From assembly GCF_001044395.1 (NCBI RefSeq), contig NZ_JANU01000027.1:1-64000 (forward strand): a stretch of 64,000 bases of DNA, given 5' to 3'. This DNA is from Caenimonas sp. SL110 (GTDB lineage: Bacteria; Pseudomonadota; Gammaproteobacteria; Burkholderiales; Burkholderiaceae_C). The number at the start of each line of letters is the position of its first letter. The first letter of the stretch is position 1. A program made the translations under genes and the position numbers. Under the pieces are notes generated by a model. That model saw nothing but the letters and a program-made list of their open reading frames with translations, was not told the origin of the DNA and made no database searches. Of this stretch, positions 43,157 to 51,752 are shown in pieces.

Positions 43157-43190
43157 TTTGATGTTTGATGCTAGTACATCAAACATCAAA
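43157..43190. terminator. Perfect 14-bp hairpin between convergent genes
   Basis: TTTGATGTTTGATG (43157-43170), loop CTAGTA, CATCAAACATCAAA (43177-43190). Each arm is a tandem TTTGATG doublet. It lies between the MFS and topoisomerase stops. It could terminate both, but it is AT-rich with no U tract, so a protein-binding site is also possible. Confidence 0.6.
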
Positions 43191-43200
43191 AGCATGCCGT

Positions 43201-46164
43201 TCAGGTGAGGTGCTTGCCCACGATCCCCGCCAGTTCAAACATCGTCGCCTGCGGCTTGCCGAACACCGGCAATAGCTTGGCGTCGGCGTTGATCGAGCGC
43301 TTGTCCTTGGTGTCCTGCAAGTTGTTGGCCTTGATGTAGTCCCACAGCTTCTTGATGACTTCGGTGCGGGCGAAGGGGCCGTCGCCGATGACGGCAGACA
43401 GTTGTGCGCTCGGGACCAGCGTGCCGGTCTTGGGCACCTTGGGTGCAGCTGCTTTCTTTGCGGGCGCCGCCTTTTTGGCGGGCACGGCCTTCTTTGCAGC
43501 AGTTGCACCCGCAGCCTTGGTCGCCGTCTTGCCTGCGGTTTTTCCCGCAGCCTTTGCGGGGAAGGCGCTCCTGGCAGCCGTCTTCCTGGGCGGGAACTTG
43601 CTGGTGCGCGGCTCGAACTCGAAGTTCACCTTGCCCGCTTCCTTGTCCCAGGCCAGGAACGCCTTGAACGCACGGCGCGTGCGCATGGAGACGAACTTGT
43701 CCATCAGGTCGGTCTTGCCGGTGGCCAGCAACTTCTCCATCTGGTCGCGCGCGATCGGCTGCTGCAGGATCACCTGGCCGCTCTTGAAGTCGCAGCTCGG
43801 CACGGCTTGCGTGGCAGTCGGGACTGTGCGCTCGCAGATGTAGTTCTTGCCGAACTCGAAAACCCGCGCCCCGCATTTCGGGCAATTGCCCAGCGGCTGC
43901 TGCGCGCTGAAGTCGATGACCTCGCCAGTCTCGGCCGGGTCCTGCTCGTTGCCGAAGTCGAACTCCAGCTTCCAGTTCTTGTCTTCGTCGTTGAACTTCA
44001 GCACGATCTCGGAGGTGAACGGCCAGCCCGCCTTGGAGCGGAAACCTTCCAGCGGCCCGACGTGCTTGTCGCGCAGCAACTCCTCGACTTCTGCGATCTC
44101 AAAGGTGCGACCGGCGGGCGTCTTGCCGAACGAAAAACCGCAGGCGTCTTCGCCGGTGCCCGACTTGCCGGTGCAGGTGTAACGTCGATAGTTCTCGCGC
44201 ACGATGCCGTTGCAGTTCGGGCAGGGGGTCTTGAGCGTGACGTAGTCGCCCGGAACGGTGTCCCGGTCGTATTCCTTGGCCTTCTTGACGATGTGCTTCG
44301 TCATCTCGGCGATTTCGAGCATGAAGGCGTCTCGCGACAGCTTGCCGTGCTCCATCTGCGAGAGCTTGTATTCCCATTCGCCCGTCAGGTCGGGACGCGA
44401 AAGTTCTTCCACACCCAGGCCGCGCAGCAGCGTCATGAGCTGGAACGCCTTGGCGGTCGGTATCAGCTCGCGCCCTTCGCGGTACATGTACTTTTCGTTC
44501 AGCAGCCCTTCGATGATGGCCGCGCGCGTGGCTGGCGTGCCCAGGCCCTTCTCCTGCATGGCTTCGCGCAATTCGTCATCTTCGACCTGCTTGCCCGCGC
44601 CTTCCATCGCACCGAGCAAGGTGGCCTCCGAATAGCGCGCCGGAGGCCTGGTCTTCAGGCCCTTGGGCTCGACGGTTTCTGCGCGCACCATCTCGCCGGG
44701 CTTGACCGGCACGAGCGTCTTGCTGTCTTCGCCTTCGGGCTTGTCGGCATCGGCTTCCTTGCCCCAGATCGCGAGCCAGCCCGGCTTGACCAGCACCTTG
44801 CCGTCGGTGCGGAAGCTGTGTCCCACGGCCTGCGTGATGCGCGTCGTGACCATGTATTCGGCGCTCGGGAAGAACACCGACAGAAAGCGCCGGACCACCA
44901 GGTCGTAGACGCGCTGCTCGGCATCCGACAGGCCGCTGGGTGCCTGCAATGTCGGGATGATCGCAAAGTGATCGCTGACCTTGGCGTTGTCGAAAATCTT
45001 CTTGGTCGGCTTGACGTAGTTCTGGTCAATCGCCTGCTGCGCAAACGGCGCCAGGTGCTTCATGCCGCTGGCCGCCAGCGTGCCCATGGTGTTCTTCACC
45101 ACCGCGAGATAGTCCTCGGGCAGGTGGCGCGAATCGGTACGCGGGTAGGTCAGCGCCTTGTGACGCTCATAGAGGCTTTGCGCCAGCGCGAGCGTGGTCT
45201 TGGCCGAGTAGCCGAAGCGACCGTTGGCCTCGCGTTGCAGCGAAGTGAGGTCGAACAGCATCGGCGATGCCTGCGTGGTCGGCTTCGATTCTTCGGTGAC
45301 GGTGGCGGCCTTGCCACGCACGGCGTCGGCGATCGCACGCGCCTCTTTTTCGGACCAGACGCGGTCGGCGCGCAGCTCGGCGTCTTCGGCATCCTTCTTC
45401 CACTTCGGGTCGAACCATTTGCCGGGGTATTCGCCGGCTTCCGCGAGGAACGACGCATGCACTTCCCAGTAGTCGCGGCTCACGAACTTGCGAATCTGCT
45501 CTTCGCGCACCACGACAACGGCCAGCGTCGGCGTCTGCACGCGGCCGACGGTGGTGAGAAAGAACCCGCCGTCGCGCGAATTGAACGCCGTCATCGCGCG
45601 CGTGCCGTTGATGCCCACCAGCCAGTCGGCTTCCGAGCGCGAACGCGCCGCATCGGCCAGGCCCGCCATCTGCTTTTCGCTGCGCAGCGACTCGAAACCC
45701 TCGCGGATGGCTTGCGGTGTCATCGACTGCAGCCACAGCCGCTTGACCGGCTTGCCCAGCGACTGGGCCTTGCCGGCCTTGTTGCCGGCTGCGAACTGCT
45801 CGATGAGCCGGAAGATCAGCTCGCCCTCGCGGCCCGCGTCACAGGCATTCACGAGATCGGTGATGTCCTTGCGCTTGGCCAGCTTCACCACCGCGTTCAG
45901 GCGCGACTTGGTTTTGTCCACCGGCTTCAGGTCGAAGTACGGCGGGATCACCGGCAGGTTCGCAAAGCTCCACTTGCCGCGTTTCACGTCGAATTCTTCG
46001 GGCGCCTGGATTTCAACCAGGTGGCCCACTGCACTCGTGACGACGTACTTCTCGCTCTCGAAGTGATCGTCGTGCTTGTCGAATTTGCCGGCCACGGGCG
46101 TGAGTGCGCGAACGATGTCCTGCGCCACCGATGGCTTCTCGGCAATTACCAGTGTCTTTCCCAT
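43201..46164 (-). CDS. topB: DNA topoisomerase III with H1-like tail and SWIB domain
   Basis: A 987-residue type IA topoisomerase. The Toprim domain is at the N-terminus (VIAEKPSVAQDI; acidic NACDAGREGELIFR). The strand-passage core holds the catalytic Tyr in LTYPRTDSRHLP. It is followed by zinc-ribbon-like segments (CPNCNGIVRENYRRYTCTG; NCPKCGARVFEFG). Residues ~850-912 are a Lys/Ala/Pro-rich tail with AAKKAVPAKKAAPAKK repeats like histone H1, and the last ~73 residues (TLVPSAQLSAVIGDGPFART onward) form a SWIB/MDM2-type domain. E. coli TopB is about 650 residues, so the tail is a large addition. Divergent from the SET gene with 77 bases between starts. Confidence 0.92.
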   Translation of the reverse strand: MGKTLVIAEKPSVAQDIVRALTPVAGKFDKHDDHFESEKYVVTSAVGHLVEIQAPEEFDVKRGKWSFANLPVIPPYFDLKPVDKTKSRLNAVVKLAKRKDITDLVNACDAGREGELIFRLIEQFAAGNKAGKAQSLGKPVKRLWLQSMTPQAIREGFESLRSEKQMAGLADAARSRSEADWLVGINGTRAMTAFNSRDGGFFLTTVGRVQTPTLAVVVVREEQIRKFVSRDYWEVHASFLAEAGEYPGKWFDPKWKKDAEDAELRADRVWSEKEARAIADAVRGKAATVTEESKPTTQASPMLFDLTSLQREANGRFGYSAKTTLALAQSLYERHKALTYPRTDSRHLPEDYLAVVKNTMGTLAASGMKHLAPFAQQAIDQNYVKPTKKIFDNAKVSDHFAIIPTLQAPSGLSDAEQRVYDLVVRRFLSVFFPSAEYMVTTRITQAVGHSFRTDGKVLVKPGWLAIWGKEADADKPEGEDSKTLVPVKPGEMVRAETVEPKGLKTRPPARYSEATLLGAMEGAGKQVEDDELREAMQEKGLGTPATRAAIIEGLLNEKYMYREGRELIPTAKAFQLMTLLRGLGVEELSRPDLTGEWEYKLSQMEHGKLSRDAFMLEIAEMTKHIVKKAKEYDRDTVPGDYVTLKTPCPNCNGIVRENYRRYTCTGKSGTGEDACGFSFGKTPAGRTFEIAEVEELLRDKHVGPLEGFRSKAGWPFTSEIVLKFNDEDKNWKLEFDFGNEQDPAETGEVIDFSAQQPLGNCPKCGARVFEFGKNYICERTVPTATQAVPSCDFKSGQVILQQPIARDQMEKLLATGKTDLMDKFVSMRTRRAFKAFLAWDKEAGKVNFEFEPRTSKFPPRKTAARSAFPAKAAGKTAGKTATKAAGATAAKKAVPAKKAAPAKKAAAPKVPKTGTLVPSAQLSAVIGDGPFARTEVIKKLWDYIKANNLQDTKDKRSINADAKLLPVFGKPQATMFELAGIVGKHLT

Positions 46165-46186
46165 ATCAATACAATCGTCTTTCCTT

Positions 46187-46208
46187 ACGCGCGCGGATGC
46201 GCGCGCGT
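46187..46208. promoter_or_regulatory. GC-alternating palindrome in the topB/SET divergent spacer
   Basis: ACGCGCGC (46187-46194) and GCGCGCGT (46201-46208) are inverted copies in the 77-bp region that must hold both promoters. The alternating purine-pyrimidine run is Z-DNA-prone. It may be an operator or a supercoiling-sensitive site; this is inference. Confidence 0.45.
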
Positions 46209-46241
46209 GTGTGCATATTCAAATTAACAGAGTTTTGCGTA

Positions 46242-46787
46242 ATGGGTGAAAAAGCATCGAAAAGTGGCGGCAAGCCCGCGAAGGCCGACAAGCCCGGCAA
46301 GCCTGAAAAGGCGGACAAGCAAAACAAACCGGAGTCGGGCCGACGCATCCAGGTGCGCAAATCCGGCGTCCATGGCAAAGGCGTTTTCGCCCTCCAGCGG
46401 ATAGCCGAAGGCGAAACCATCATTGAGTACGTCGGCGAAATCATCAGCTGGAAGAAGGCCCAAAAGCGCCATCCGCACAACCCCGAAGACCCGAACCATA
46501 CCTTTTATTTTCACGTCGACGAAAAAAGGGTGATCGATGCGGCCTTTGGCGGTAATGCCTCGCGCTGGATCAACCACTCGTGCAAGCCCAATTGCGAGGC
46601 CGACGAAGAAGACGGCCGCGTCTTCATCAAGGCGCTGCGCAATATCAAGGAAGGCGAAGAGCTCAGCTACGACTACGGGCTGATCATCGACGAGAAGTAC
46701 ACCAAGAAACTCAAGGCCGAGTATCCGTGCTGGTGCGGCGCCAAGAAGTGCCGGGGCACCTTGCTGGCACCCAAGCGCCCTCGATGA
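46242..46787 (+). CDS. SET-domain protein lysine methyltransferase
   Basis: A 181-residue protein. Residues 1-35 are Lys/Pro/Gly-rich and disordered. The SET domain (about 38-155) has GVHGKGVFALQRI, the AdoMet/catalytic motif INHSCKPNCEA and EELSYDYGL. A post-SET Cys cluster CWCGAKKCRGTLL follows, which would complete a zinc site. This is the standard eukaryote-like lysine methyltransferase layout; bacterial members methylate histone-like or other basic proteins. The divergent topoisomerase has a Lys-rich tail that could be a substrate (inference). ATG 46242; stop overlaps birA. Confidence 0.92.
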   Translation: MGEKASKSGGKPAKADKPGKPEKADKQNKPESGRRIQVRKSGVHGKGVFALQRIAEGETIIEYVGEIISWKKAQKRHPHNPEDPNHTFYFHVDEKRVIDAAFGGNASRWINHSCKPNCEADEEDGRVFIKALRNIKEGEELSYDYGLIIDEKYTKKLKAEYPCWCGAKKCRGTLLAPKRPR

Positions 46788-47548
46788 GCCCCTGGCCCGG
46801 CCAAGCCCTGCAGCTGGCGCTGGAGCCGCTGGTGCCGGGCTTTTCGGTGGCCGTGCTGGACGAAGTCGATTCCACCAACAGCGAGCTCATGCGCCGTGCT
46901 CGCGCCGGCCGGCTGGAGCCCGTGCTGCTGGTGGCCGAGCAGCAGACCGCTGGACGGGGCCGGCTCGGCCGCCAATGGCAAAGCAATGCTGGTGAGTCGC
47001 TGACGTTTTCATTGGGCTTGCCGCTCGCTCCCAGGGACTGGTCGGGTCTTTCGCTGGCAGTGGGCGTGAGCCTCGCGCAAAGCCTGCACCCCGCCATCGG
47101 CCTCAAATGGCCCAACGATCTCTGGTTTGACATGCGCAAGCTCGGCGGCATCCTGATCGAGACCGCCAGCACCGGTGAAGGGCGCGAGCCGTCCCGGTAC
47201 GCCGTGATTGGCGTGGGCATCAATATTGCCGAGCGCCCGGCGTCCGGGCTTTCCACAGCACCGGCCTTTCTTCGCGAAATGTTTCCGGATATCGATGCCG
47301 CCCAGACACTCGCGCGCATCGCCGAGCCGCTGGTGCGAACGGTGCAGGCCTTCGAGCATTCCGGCTTCAGTGCATTCCGGGCGCGGTTCGACGCACGCGA
47401 TGTGCTGCGCGATCGTGCCGTCGTGCTGAGCGATGGCACTGCTGGCACGGCGCATGGCACCACCGAAGGCGGCGCACTGCTGGTGCATACTGCCGCTGGC
47501 ATGGTCCCTGTCACCAGCTCCGAAGTGAGCGTACGCCCCGCCGCCTGA
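46784..47548 (+). CDS. birA: Biotin-[acetyl-CoA-carboxylase] ligase
   Basis: A 254-residue biotin protein ligase that activates biotin with ATP and transfers it to the carboxylase carrier protein. Motifs: DEVDSTNSEL, AGRGRLGRQW (nucleotide loop), GLKWPNDLWF and KLGGILIE. It lacks the N-terminal HTH of E. coli BirA, so it is not a repressor. ATG 46784 overlaps the SET stop. The neighbouring coaX gene often found between birA and the SPOR gene in this order is absent. Confidence 0.95.
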   Translation: MSPWPGQALQLALEPLVPGFSVAVLDEVDSTNSELMRRARAGRLEPVLLVAEQQTAGRGRLGRQWQSNAGESLTFSLGLPLAPRDWSGLSLAVGVSLAQSLHPAIGLKWPNDLWFDMRKLGGILIETASTGEGREPSRYAVIGVGINIAERPASGLSTAPAFLREMFPDIDAAQTLARIAEPLVRTVQAFEHSGFSAFRARFDARDVLRDRAVVLSDGTAGTAHGTTEGGALLVHTAAGMVPVTSSEVSVRPAA

Positions 47549-47564
47549 TGCCGCAAATCCTTCC

Positions 47565-48221
47565 ATGTTGAGATTACTGGTCCTCGTTCTCCTGCTCGGT
47601 AACGCGATTTATTTCAGCTGGACCCAGGGCGCGCTCGCGGGGCTGGGGTTCGCTCCGACGCAGCAGGCCGAGCCGCAGCGCCTTGCCCAGCAGATCCGGC
47701 CGGAGGCCGTGCGAGTCATTGCCACCGATGAAGCGCGGCGCATCGAGGCGCAGGCATCAGCACCGGCTCGCGAGGCGGAGTGCCTGCAGGCTGGACTGTT
47801 CGACGACACGCAAGCCGGCGCAGTCAAGGCCGTGCTGGAGCCGTGGCCGGTCGGCTCATGGGCGATGGAGCCCGCCTCCGAGCCGGGACGATGGATCGTC
47901 TACATGGGCAAATACGCGAACGCCGAATATGTCGCCAGGAAGCGGGCCGAGTTGCGCAACATCGGCATCTCCTTCGAGCAACTGGGCAATCCGGCGCTGG
48001 AGCCCGGGCTTTCGCTGGGCGGTCATACGACGCAGGCCGCGGCGCAGCAGCAACTCGAAGCGCTGGCGCTGCGTGGCGTGCGTACAGCCAAGGTGGTCCA
48101 GGAGCGGCCCGAGACCAGAGGCCAGCTGCTCAAGCTTCCCATCGTTGACGACAGCCTGCGACCCCGCCTGGAAGACCTGAAGAACGTGCTGGGCACGAAG
48201 ACCTTCCGCCAGTGCCGCTGA
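47565..48221 (+). CDS. SPOR-domain-like membrane protein
   Basis: A 218-residue protein with one N-terminal membrane helix (about 2-20) and a C-terminal region (about 105-180) resembling SPOR: WIVYMGKYANAEYVARKRAEL and later ALALRGVRTAKVV. SPOR domains bind denuded septal peptidoglycan. Position 16 bases after birA is the conserved context in this group. Identification rests on context and weak sequence resemblance. Confidence 0.72.
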   Translation: MLRLLVLVLLLGNAIYFSWTQGALAGLGFAPTQQAEPQRLAQQIRPEAVRVIATDEARRIEAQASAPAREAECLQAGLFDDTQAGAVKAVLEPWPVGSWAMEPASEPGRWIVYMGKYANAEYVARKRAELRNIGISFEQLGNPALEPGLSLGGHTTQAAAQQQLEALALRGVRTAKVVQERPETRGQLLKLPIVDDSLRPRLEDLKNVLGTKTFRQCR

Positions 48222-48249
48222 AACCTTTGCATTTCCCTGGAGAAACACC

Positions 48250-48912
48250 ATGACGATCAAGCTCTATTACGCATCAGGCGCCTGCAGTTTCGTGCCGCAC
48301 ACGCTGCTCGAAGCGATCGGCGAACCGTTCGAGCCGATGCTCGTCAAGCTGCACAGGGGTGAAAACCAGACGCCGGAGTACCTGGCCCTCAATCCACGCG
48401 CCCAGGTGCCGGTGCTCGACGACAACGGCGAGATCGTGACGCAGATCGTGGCGATCATCAGTCACCTCGACCGGCGTTTTCCGCAAGCCGGTTTGCTGCC
48501 GCGCGAGACGCTCGCCAGGACGCGCGCGCTCGAAACGCTCATGTGGATGAACAACACGGTGCATCCCACGTTTACCCATTGCTTCATGCCCGGAAAGTTC
48601 GCCGGCAGCCCCGAGGCGCAAGCCGAGATCAAGGCCTTCAATGCGCCCATCTACGGCAAGCATCTCGCGCAGATCGAAGCGATGGCGCAAGCTGCTTCGG
48701 CTGCGGGGCGCCAGTGGCTGGTGGGCGATTCATTCGGCCCGGTCGATGCCTATGCCTTGACGCTGCTGCGTTGGGGCGGTTTCGCGGGACACGATCCAGT
48801 GAGTTTCCCCGCGCTGTGGGCGCATGTGCAGCGAGTGGCACTGCATCCACCGGTGGCGCGCGCGGTCGAGCGCGAGCGCCTGCAGTTGAACGTCTACAAG
48901 CCGGCGGCCTGA
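48250..48912 (+). CDS. Glutathione S-transferase, beta-class-like
   Basis: A 220-residue GST. The thioredoxin-like N-domain has YYASGACSFVPH, with the beta-class catalytic Cys, and NPRAQVPVLDDNGEIVTQ with the conserved cis-Pro. The all-helical C-domain follows from about residue 90. CTGGAG-type site precedes ATG 48250. The 3' end overlaps the convergent kinase gene by 19 bases. Confidence 0.9.
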   Translation: MTIKLYYASGACSFVPHTLLEAIGEPFEPMLVKLHRGENQTPEYLALNPRAQVPVLDDNGEIVTQIVAIISHLDRRFPQAGLLPRETLARTRALETLMWMNNTVHPTFTHCFMPGKFAGSPEAQAEIKAFNAPIYGKHLAQIEAMAQAASAAGRQWLVGDSFGPVDAYALTLLRWGGFAGHDPVSFPALWAHVQRVALHPPVARAVERERLQLNVYKPAA

Positions 48913-50375
48913 GACTCGCGGAATTCAGCGGCTGTCGGCGGATCGGTCAAAACGAAGCGCACGACCACGCGAATCCCCGGCGGCGTGTGTCCGGGATGGG
49001 CATCTTCCAGCGTGATTTCGGCGCCGTGCTGGCGCGCAATCTCTCGCACGATGGGCAGGCCGAGTCCCGAGCCATCCACGTTCGTGCCGAGTGCGCGGTA
49101 GAACGGCTGAAACACGAGTTCGCGCTCTCCCGGTGGAATGCCGGGCCCGGAATCTTCAACCTCCAGCACCAGCACGCCTGCTGACGGATTGGGCAGGACG
49201 CGCGCTGTGATCACGCCCGGGTGTTCGATGCTCGACGGTGTGTAGCCCACAGCGTTGTCCAGCAGGTTGCGCACCATTTCCTTGAGCAGCGTCGGATTGC
49301 CTTCCAGCTGCACGCCGGCATCGCCGGGCTGCGCGCCGTCGTAGCCCAGGTCCAGCTTTTTATCCATGGCGCGGGGCACGGTGTCCTGCACGGCTTCCAT
49401 CGTGATCTGCGCCATGTCGCAGGGCTGGAACGCGATCGTCTGCCCGCTGCTTTCAGCGCGTGCCAGGGCCAGCAGTTGATTGACCGTGTGGGTGGCGCGG
49501 ATGCTGGATCGCCCGATCTGCTTGAGCGACTGCTTGAGCTCTTCAGCGTTGAAGCCCTCGCGTTGCGCGAGATCTGCCTGCATGCGCAATCCGGCCAGCG
49601 GCGTCTTGAGCTGATGCGCAGCGTCGGCCAGGAATCGCTTTTGCGTGGCGATCGAATCCTTCAGCCGCGTGAGCAGGTCATTGACCGACGAGACGAGCGG
49701 CGCGACTTCGAGCGGCACCGCCTTGTCATCGAGCGGTGACAGGTCGTCAGGCTTGCGCGCGCGGATGCGTTCTTCCAGCTGCGACAGCGGCTTGATGCCG
49801 CGCACGAGCGCAAGCCACACCAGCAACACCGCCAGCGGCAGGATCACGAACTGCGGCAGCATCACGCCCTTGATGATTTCCGTGGCCAGCACGGATCGCT
49901 TCTCGCGTGTTTCGGCCACCTGCACCAGCGACGATTGCGCGCCCGGGATGTCGAGGTTCACCCAGGTGTAGGCCACGCGCACCTCGTGGCCGCGCATCTC
50001 GGCATCGCGCAGTCGCACCTCGCCGGGCTTGGGCGTTTCGTCTTCCGGCGGTTGAGGAAAATCGCGCTCGCCCGAGAGAAATTCGCTGTGCGGCCCCAGC
50101 ACCTGGTAGTACACAAGGTCGGAGTCGTCGGCGCGAAGAATCTCCCGTGCGGGCTGGGGCAGGTTGAAAGTGACCCGCTGGTTATTCACGGTGATGAGCT
50201 GCGCGAGTGCCTGCACGTTGTATTCGAGCGCGCGGTCGAACGGCTTGCCGGCAATGCTCTGCGCGACGAGCCAGGTGAGCGCCAGGCTCACCGGCCACAG
50301 CAGCAGCAGGGGCGTGAGCATCCAGTCGAGGATTTCCCCGAACAGGGAGCGCTGCTCACGTTTGAATATTTTCAA
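48894..50375 (-). CDS. Two-component sensor histidine kinase, TctE/QseC-like
   Basis: A 493-residue membrane kinase with TM helices at about 19-38 and 190-210 bounding a periplasmic sensor of ~150 residues. HAMP follows, then the phosphoacceptor His in DAAHQLKTPLAGL and an ATPase domain (DNAVGYTP, VEDSGPGIPPGE, GSGLGLPIVREIA). Start is assigned to TTG 50375, which overlaps the regulator's stop as TTGA; the next ATG would cut into the first membrane helix. Closest family style is TctE (tricarboxylate sensing) or QseC; no transporter is adjacent to decide. Confidence 0.9.
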   Translation of the reverse strand: MKIFKREQRSLFGEILDWMLTPLLLLWPVSLALTWLVAQSIAGKPFDRALEYNVQALAQLITVNNQRVTFNLPQPAREILRADDSDLVYYQVLGPHSEFLSGERDFPQPPEDETPKPGEVRLRDAEMRGHEVRVAYTWVNLDIPGAQSSLVQVAETREKRSVLATEIIKGVMLPQFVILPLAVLLVWLALVRGIKPLSQLEERIRARKPDDLSPLDDKAVPLEVAPLVSSVNDLLTRLKDSIATQKRFLADAAHQLKTPLAGLRMQADLAQREGFNAEELKQSLKQIGRSSIRATHTVNQLLALARAESSGQTIAFQPCDMAQITMEAVQDTVPRAMDKKLDLGYDGAQPGDAGVQLEGNPTLLKEMVRNLLDNAVGYTPSSIEHPGVITARVLPNPSAGVLVLEVEDSGPGIPPGERELVFQPFYRALGTNVDGSGLGLPIVREIARQHGAEITLEDAHPGHTPPGIRVVVRFVLTDPPTAAEFRESQAAGL

Positions 50376-51046
50376 GCCGGAATCTTCTCCAGGCAGTAGC
50401 CCAGGCCGCGCACGGTGGCAATGCGGATCGGTCCCTTTTCGATCTTCTTGCGAAGCCGGTGGATGTAGACCTCGATCGCGTTGTTGCTCACTTCCTCGCC
50501 CCATTCACACAGGCGCTCGACCAGCTGGTCCTTGCTGACGAGGCGGCCTGCACGCTGGAGAAGCACTTCGAGCAGGCCCAGTTCGCGCGCGGACAGTTCG
50601 ACCATCTTGCCGTCGATGGTCGCCACGCGACCCGCCTGGTCATAGACGAGCGGGCCGTGCTTGATGGTGCTGCTCGCGCCGCCCATGCCGCGGCGCGTGA
50701 GGGCGCGCACACGCGCTTCGAGTTCCTGCAGGCTGAACGGCTTGGCCATGTAGTCGTCGGCGCCGTAGTCCAGGCCCTTGACGCGTTCCTCGATGGCGTC
50801 TGCGGCCGTGAGGATGAGAACCGGCAGCGAAGAGCCGCGTCCCCGCAACTTGCGCAGCACTTCCAGGCCGTGCATCTTGGGCAAGCCCAGATCGAGGATC
50901 AACAGGTCGAACTCGTTGTTGGTCATCAGGGCCGCATCGGCCTCGGTGCCGCTGGCGACGTGGTCGACCGCCGCACCCGATGCGCGCAGGGATCGCAGCA
51001 AGCCGTCGGCCAACACCTGGTCGTCCTCGGCGATGAGAATCCGCAT
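50372..51046 (-). CDS. OmpR-family response regulator, TctD/QseB-like
   Basis: A 224-residue regulator: receiver with Glu/Asp/Asp near residues 7-9, phosphoacceptor Asp in LILDLGLPKMHG, Lys in MAKPF, and a winged-helix DNA-binding domain (LSARELGLLEVLLQRAGRLVSK, VYIHRLRKKIE). Upstream of and overlapping its kinase. GAGGAGACAG precedes ATG 51046. Confidence 0.95.
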   Translation of the reverse strand: MRILIAEDDQVLADGLLRSLRASGAAVDHVASGTEADAALMTNNEFDLLILDLGLPKMHGLEVLRKLRGRGSSLPVLILTAADAIEERVKGLDYGADDYMAKPFSLQELEARVRALTRRGMGGASSTIKHGPLVYDQAGRVATIDGKMVELSARELGLLEVLLQRAGRLVSKDQLVERLCEWGEEVSNNAIEVYIHRLRKKIEKGPIRIATVRGLGYCLEKIPA

Positions 51047-51068
51047 GGCTGTCTCCTCGTGTTTGAAA

Positions 51069-51596
51069 TCATTTTAGGCTTCGGGATTGCCGGGGCTGCC
51101 TGGGCATGTCAGCGCCCCAGGAGCCGGCATAGGCCTCCAGCCCGATGAGCACGACGGTGGCCACGTCCTTGCCGACCTCGCTGCGAAATTCGTCTTCGGC
51201 CAGCTTCACCGCACTGCGGAAACCTTCGAGCCATGACAGGCCGGTCGGCGTGAATTTCACCAGTCGCGCACGGGTGTCGTTGGGGTCGCTCTCTCGCAGC
51301 ACGAGTCCCCACGCCTCGCACTGGTCCACCAGGTCGCCCATCGCCTGCTTGGTCATGCCCGCCCGCGCTGCCAGGTCCGTCAGGCGCGATCCATCCAGCG
51401 AGAGATGGCGCGTGATGTGGATGTGCGCTGCGCTGACTTGCTGGCGCGCGGCCAGGTTGGACAAGGCGAGCGGCACATCCACCGCTTGCGCCATCAGGGC
51501 CAGCACGCGTTCGTCGAACCGGCGCATGGCGTGGCCCAGCAGGCGGCCCAGATGGGTGAGGCGCCAGGCGTCGCCGGGTTCGGGTAGTTCAGCCAT
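51069..51596 (-). CDS. MarR family regulator
   Basis: A 175-residue protein with a winged HTH: recognition region LTDLAARAGMTKQAMGDLVDQ, wing DPNDTRARLVKFTPTG, and flanking dimerisation helices. ATG 51596 is preferred to the TTG 51614 frame. Divergent from recA across 156 bp. Ligand and targets unknown. Confidence 0.9.
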   Translation of the reverse strand: MAELPEPGDAWRLTHLGRLLGHAMRRFDERVLALMAQAVDVPLALSNLAARQQVSAAHIHITRHLSLDGSRLTDLAARAGMTKQAMGDLVDQCEAWGLVLRESDPNDTRARLVKFTPTGLSWLEGFRSAVKLAEDEFRSEVGKDVATVVLIGLEAYAGSWGADMPRQPRQSRSLK

Positions 51597-51677
51597 TGTT
51601 TTATCGTAAGGCAAACTGACAAAAAAAGGCGTTTACTTATTTCAACCGCGCGCTACATTACTGGTCAGGCATCCAGC

Positions 51678-51693
51678 CTGTTTGTAAAAACAC
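51678..51693 (+). promoter_or_regulatory. LexA (SOS) box candidate upstream of recA
   Basis: CTGT-N8-ACAC matches the CTGT-N8-ACAG consensus at seven of eight fixed positions, 60 bases before the recA start. Weak promoter boxes TTTACT (51632) and TACATT (51654) upstream would place the box just after the transcription start, where LexA would block elongation or initiation. Confidence 0.65.
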
Positions 51694-51752
51694 TGGATCA
51701 GATTGACACCTAACCGATAGCTAAACCGTTGAAAACCAAGGAGATTTCCAAA

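Noticed and set aside
43402..46227. A 941-codon open frame on the plus strand opposite topB
   Set aside because: It mirrors a real gene with clear topoisomerase motifs. Long antisense frames arise from high GC at third positions, and the translation is Arg/His/Leu-rich with no recognisable domain.
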